NCBI GenBank assembly: GCA_900542795.1
Contig: UQPD01000051.1
Location: forward strand, 1 to 15,043
DNA: 15,043 nt
Direction: 5' to 3'
Source: an uncultured Prevotella sp.
GTDB taxonomy: Bacteria > Bacteroidota > Bacteroidia > Bacteroidales > Bacteroidaceae
Shown here: piece by piece, positions 13,680 to 15,043 of the stretch
Numbering within the stretch: the first letter of the stretch is position 1
How the letters are laid out: each line of letters opens with the position of its first letter
The notes under the pieces: generated by a model
The model's input: the letters and a program-made list of their open reading frames with translations, nothing else
The model's database searches: none
What the model was told of the DNA's origin: nothing
Position numbers and translations under genes: made by a program

Positions 13680-14585
13680 ATGTCTATTCTTATGCAGCTA
13701 CACCGTAGTATGTCGGTGTTATGTCTTGTCTCTTTACTGTTCCTTCCGCTCATGCAGGCGTGTCATTCTGATTTTCCCGATGATGTGTTGAAACCAAGCA
13801 AGATGGAAGATGTGCTTTATGATTATCATATAGCACAAGCATTAGCGCAGCAGTCGGCAAGCGACAGTATAGACTATAATATACGTCTTTATCAAAAGGC
13901 TGTATTTGAGAAATATGGCATTAACGAGGCTGTGTTCGATCATTCTATGCAATGGTACGAACGACATAGCACACAGTTGAAAAAAATATACGAGCATATT
14001 GCCGAGCGTTTAGGTGGAAATGCTAATGGAGGTGCTGTTAACTTTGCAGGGCTTAATTCTGTTAGTGGAGACACTTTAAGCATTTGGAGCGGTCCGAGCA
14101 GTGCATTGCTTTGCTCGCAAAACGTAAATCGTTTTTGTTTTACCTTGCGTGCAGATACTGCATTGCAAAAAGGGGATATGTTATATTGGAAATTTAGTAG
14201 TCATTGGTTTTATCGCGAAGGTGAACATCGTGCTGTGGCTTCAATAGCCATACATTATGAGGGCGATTCTATTTCAACTATGCAGCAGTTTGTCTATTCG
14301 GATGGCGAACAATACATCTCTACCCAAATAGGTAACCGAAAGGTGTTAAGCATTGATTGCTTTATTTATCAATGTGCACCATGGGCTGACCGTGTGCGTA
14401 TACTTTCTATTCAAAATATGCAGATGTTCCGTGTACGCCAACATGAGGTTACAGAGGTTAAGGAGGACGCGTTGTCTGATAGCATAAAAAGGGAAGAGAA
14501 AGCTTCGCTCAATGCGCATCAGCGACTACGAGATAGTTTGTTGAAGCTCGACACGTTGAATGAACGTAAACCACATTTTATTTAA
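13680..14585 (+). CDS. DUF4296 lipoprotein
   Basis: This 301-residue protein of unknown function starts directly after the lspA stop, with no spacer, so translation is probably coupled. Its N-terminus is a lipoprotein signal: basic and hydrophobic residues 5-24, then L-M-Q-A before Cys28. The segment about 35-110 has the DUF4296 pattern (KMEDVLYDYHIAQALA, then YQKAVFEKYGINEAVFDHSMQWYERH), a helical domain common in Bacteroidota and often next to lspA. Residues about 120-250 look like a beta-rich domain (FCFTLRADTALQKGDMLYWKF...), possibly jelly-roll-like. The last 45 residues are charged and helical. It would be anchored in the outer membrane or at the periplasmic face. No catalytic motif is visible. 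Confidence 0.85.
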   Translation: MSILMQLHRSMSVLCLVSLLFLPLMQACHSDFPDDVLKPSKMEDVLYDYHIAQALAQQSASDSIDYNIRLYQKAVFEKYGINEAVFDHSMQWYERHSTQLKKIYEHIAERLGGNANGGAVNFAGLNSVSGDTLSIWSGPSSALLCSQNVNRFCFTLRADTALQKGDMLYWKFSSHWFYREGEHRAVASIAIHYEGDSISTMQQFVYSDGEQYISTQIGNRKVLSIDCFIYQCAPWADRVRILSIQNMQMFRVRQHEVTEVKEDALSDSIKREEKASLNAHQRLRDSLLKLDTLNERKPHFI

Positions 14586-14600
14586 TGTGTGAGAAGTTTA

Positions 14601-14666
14601 TTATAAAGAAAAAAATTACGAGTTTGGTAGCAGAAATAGTTTTGCCAAACTCGTAATTCTTTATAA
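14601..14666. terminator. Strong stem-loop ending the ileS-lspA cluster
   Basis: AATTACGAGTTTGG (14614-14627) pairs perfectly with CCAAACTCGTAATT (14645-14658). The stem continues with TTATAAAG (14601-14608) and CTTTATAA (14659-14666), leaving a five-A bulge on the left. In the + direction no T-run follows the stem. Read on the - strand, the A-run becomes a T-run within the 3' arm, so it may act in both directions. The position, 15 nt after the last stop codon, supports a terminator for the + strand cluster. Confidence 0.65.
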
Positions 14667-14674
14667 GTAGGTAA

Positions 14675-14699
14675 TGAAGACGTCTAAACTTTTCTGACG
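14675..14699 (-). repeat. 25-bp dispersed repeat, copy B (inverted)
   Basis: This is the reverse complement of the element at 229-253 with 22 of 25 matches. On this strand it contains CGTCTAAACTTTTCTGACG, whose ends CGTC and GACG are complementary. It lies 9 bp past the terminator stem. Confidence 0.7.
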
Positions 14700-14765
14700 A
14701 AGATTAGATTTAAACTTTTATCTCTTTTCTAAATTCAATCTTTACCTTTCCTTTTGACCGCTTTT

Positions 14766-14789
14766 AATAATTTTGAAAAACTACTTATC
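14766..14789 (+). promoter_or_regulatory. 24-bp leader motif, copy 2
   Basis: AATAATTTTGAAAA followed by ACTACTTATC differs from 2481-2504 at one position of 24. It ends 10 bp before the ATG at 14800. A weak -7-like TACCTTTC lies upstream at 14743-14750. Confidence 0.5.
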
Positions 14790-14799
14790 TGTTTAGTTT

Positions 14800-14973
14800 A
14801 TGTGTAGAAAAATAGCTTTTCCTCGTGTTATAATGCAAGATGGTCGTGTTTTGCGTCGTGAGGTTATTGTGTTCGATTTACAGGGTTTTCCTATTGACCA
14901 TTATCCTTTAACCCAAGAAGAGGCTTTTGTGGAGTGGTATAATCGTAGTTATAACTATGGGGATAAGGTTTAA
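14800..14973 (+). CDS. Small protein of unknown function, 57 residues
   Basis: I do not recognise this gene with certainty. The frame opens at the ATG at 14800 (MCRKIAFPRVIMQDGRVLRR) and closes at TAA 14971-14973. The sequence reads like a small folded domain: two beta strands (RVLRREVIVFDLQGFP), then HYPLTQEEAFVEWYNRSY, a PLTxE motif followed by a short aromatic helix. Similar PLTxE...EW endings occur in Bacteroidota proteins, as I recall, but I cannot name the family. Codon use looks like that of the neighbouring genes. It has its own leader (the 24-bp motif at 14766) and is preceded by a terminator, so it is probably expressed separately from the lspA cluster. A second in-frame ATG lies at codon 12. 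Confidence 0.6.
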   Translation: MCRKIAFPRVIMQDGRVLRREVIVFDLQGFPIDHYPLTQEEAFVEWYNRSYNYGDKV

Positions 14974-15000
14974 GGGGAAATGTTGTACACAAAAAGTCTA

Positions 15001-15035
15001 TTGATTAACTCGACCAAGTTAATTGATTAACTTTG
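15001..15035 (+). promoter_or_regulatory. Operator-like dyad and -7 element for a gene beyond the window
   Basis: ATTAACT (15004-15010) and AGTTAAT (15017-15023) form a perfect 7-bp dyad around CGACCA. TTGATTAACT occurs twice (15001-15010 and 15023-15032). The second copy runs into TAACTTTG (15028-15035), an exact TAnnTTTG match. The arrangement looks like a regulated promoter pointing right, out of the window. A TTG 24 bp upstream is a poor -33 element. Confidence 0.5.
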
Positions 15036-15043
15036 CCTTTTCT

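Noticed and set aside
14586..14799. Mobile-element boundary suggested by the inverted 25-mer and hairpin
   Set aside because: There is no transposase, no target-site duplication and no change in gene character. The enclosed genes are chromosomal housekeeping genes.

Overview
The window comes from a member of the Bacteroidota, most likely a Bacteroidales species close to Prevotella. The evidence is the TAnnTTTG-type promoter elements, the lack of Shine-Dalgarno sites, a very large secreted glycosidase ending in a type IX secretion (T9SS) sorting domain and carrying BspA-type leucine-rich repeats, two lipoproteins of Bacteroidota type, and the gene order ileS - traR/dksA-like - lspA - DUF4296. 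All convincing genes lie on the + strand.

Layout: positions 1-383 are non-coding and hold a degenerate tandem repeat of about 84 bp. A well-formed promoter (384-414) drives a small lipoprotein with a lipocalin-like body (438-851), closed by a hairpin terminator. After a perfect 10-bp stem-loop come a CCA-adding-type tRNA nucleotidyltransferase fused to an HD domain (985-2469) and a stand-alone HD phosphohydrolase (2505-3140). Next is a 1741-residue GH89 alpha-N-acetylglucosaminidase (3213-8438), exported by Sec and T9SS, with an elaborate C-terminal half: EF-hand/GEVED-like, InlB-like and BspA-LRR modules with a probable lectin-like insertion. No SusC/SusD-type partners are adjacent.

A 500-bp gap holds a terminator, a 20-bp tandem repeat and a -7 promoter element. 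It is followed by a housekeeping cluster: ileS (8940-12485), a TraR/DksA-like regulator whose zinc site has been lost (12606-12980), lspA (13026-13679) and a DUF4296 lipoprotein (13680-14585) that starts directly after the lspA stop. LspA is the peptidase that would mature both lipoproteins in the window. The cluster ends in a long stem-loop. A 57-codon gene of unknown function (14800-14973) follows, then an operator/promoter-like sequence for a gene beyond the window.

The most interesting points are: the IleRS signature motif, which reads G-I-H-H in place of H-I-G-H; the architecture of the GH89 enzyme; three non-coding repeat families (the 84-bp tandem repeat, a 25-bp element in inverted orientation at both ends of the window, and a 24-bp leader shared by two unrelated genes); and a 14-bp tandem duplication that sets the stop codon of the first lipoprotein. 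I found no CRISPR array, transposase, rRNA or tRNA, and no multi-gene defence or novel enzymatic system.
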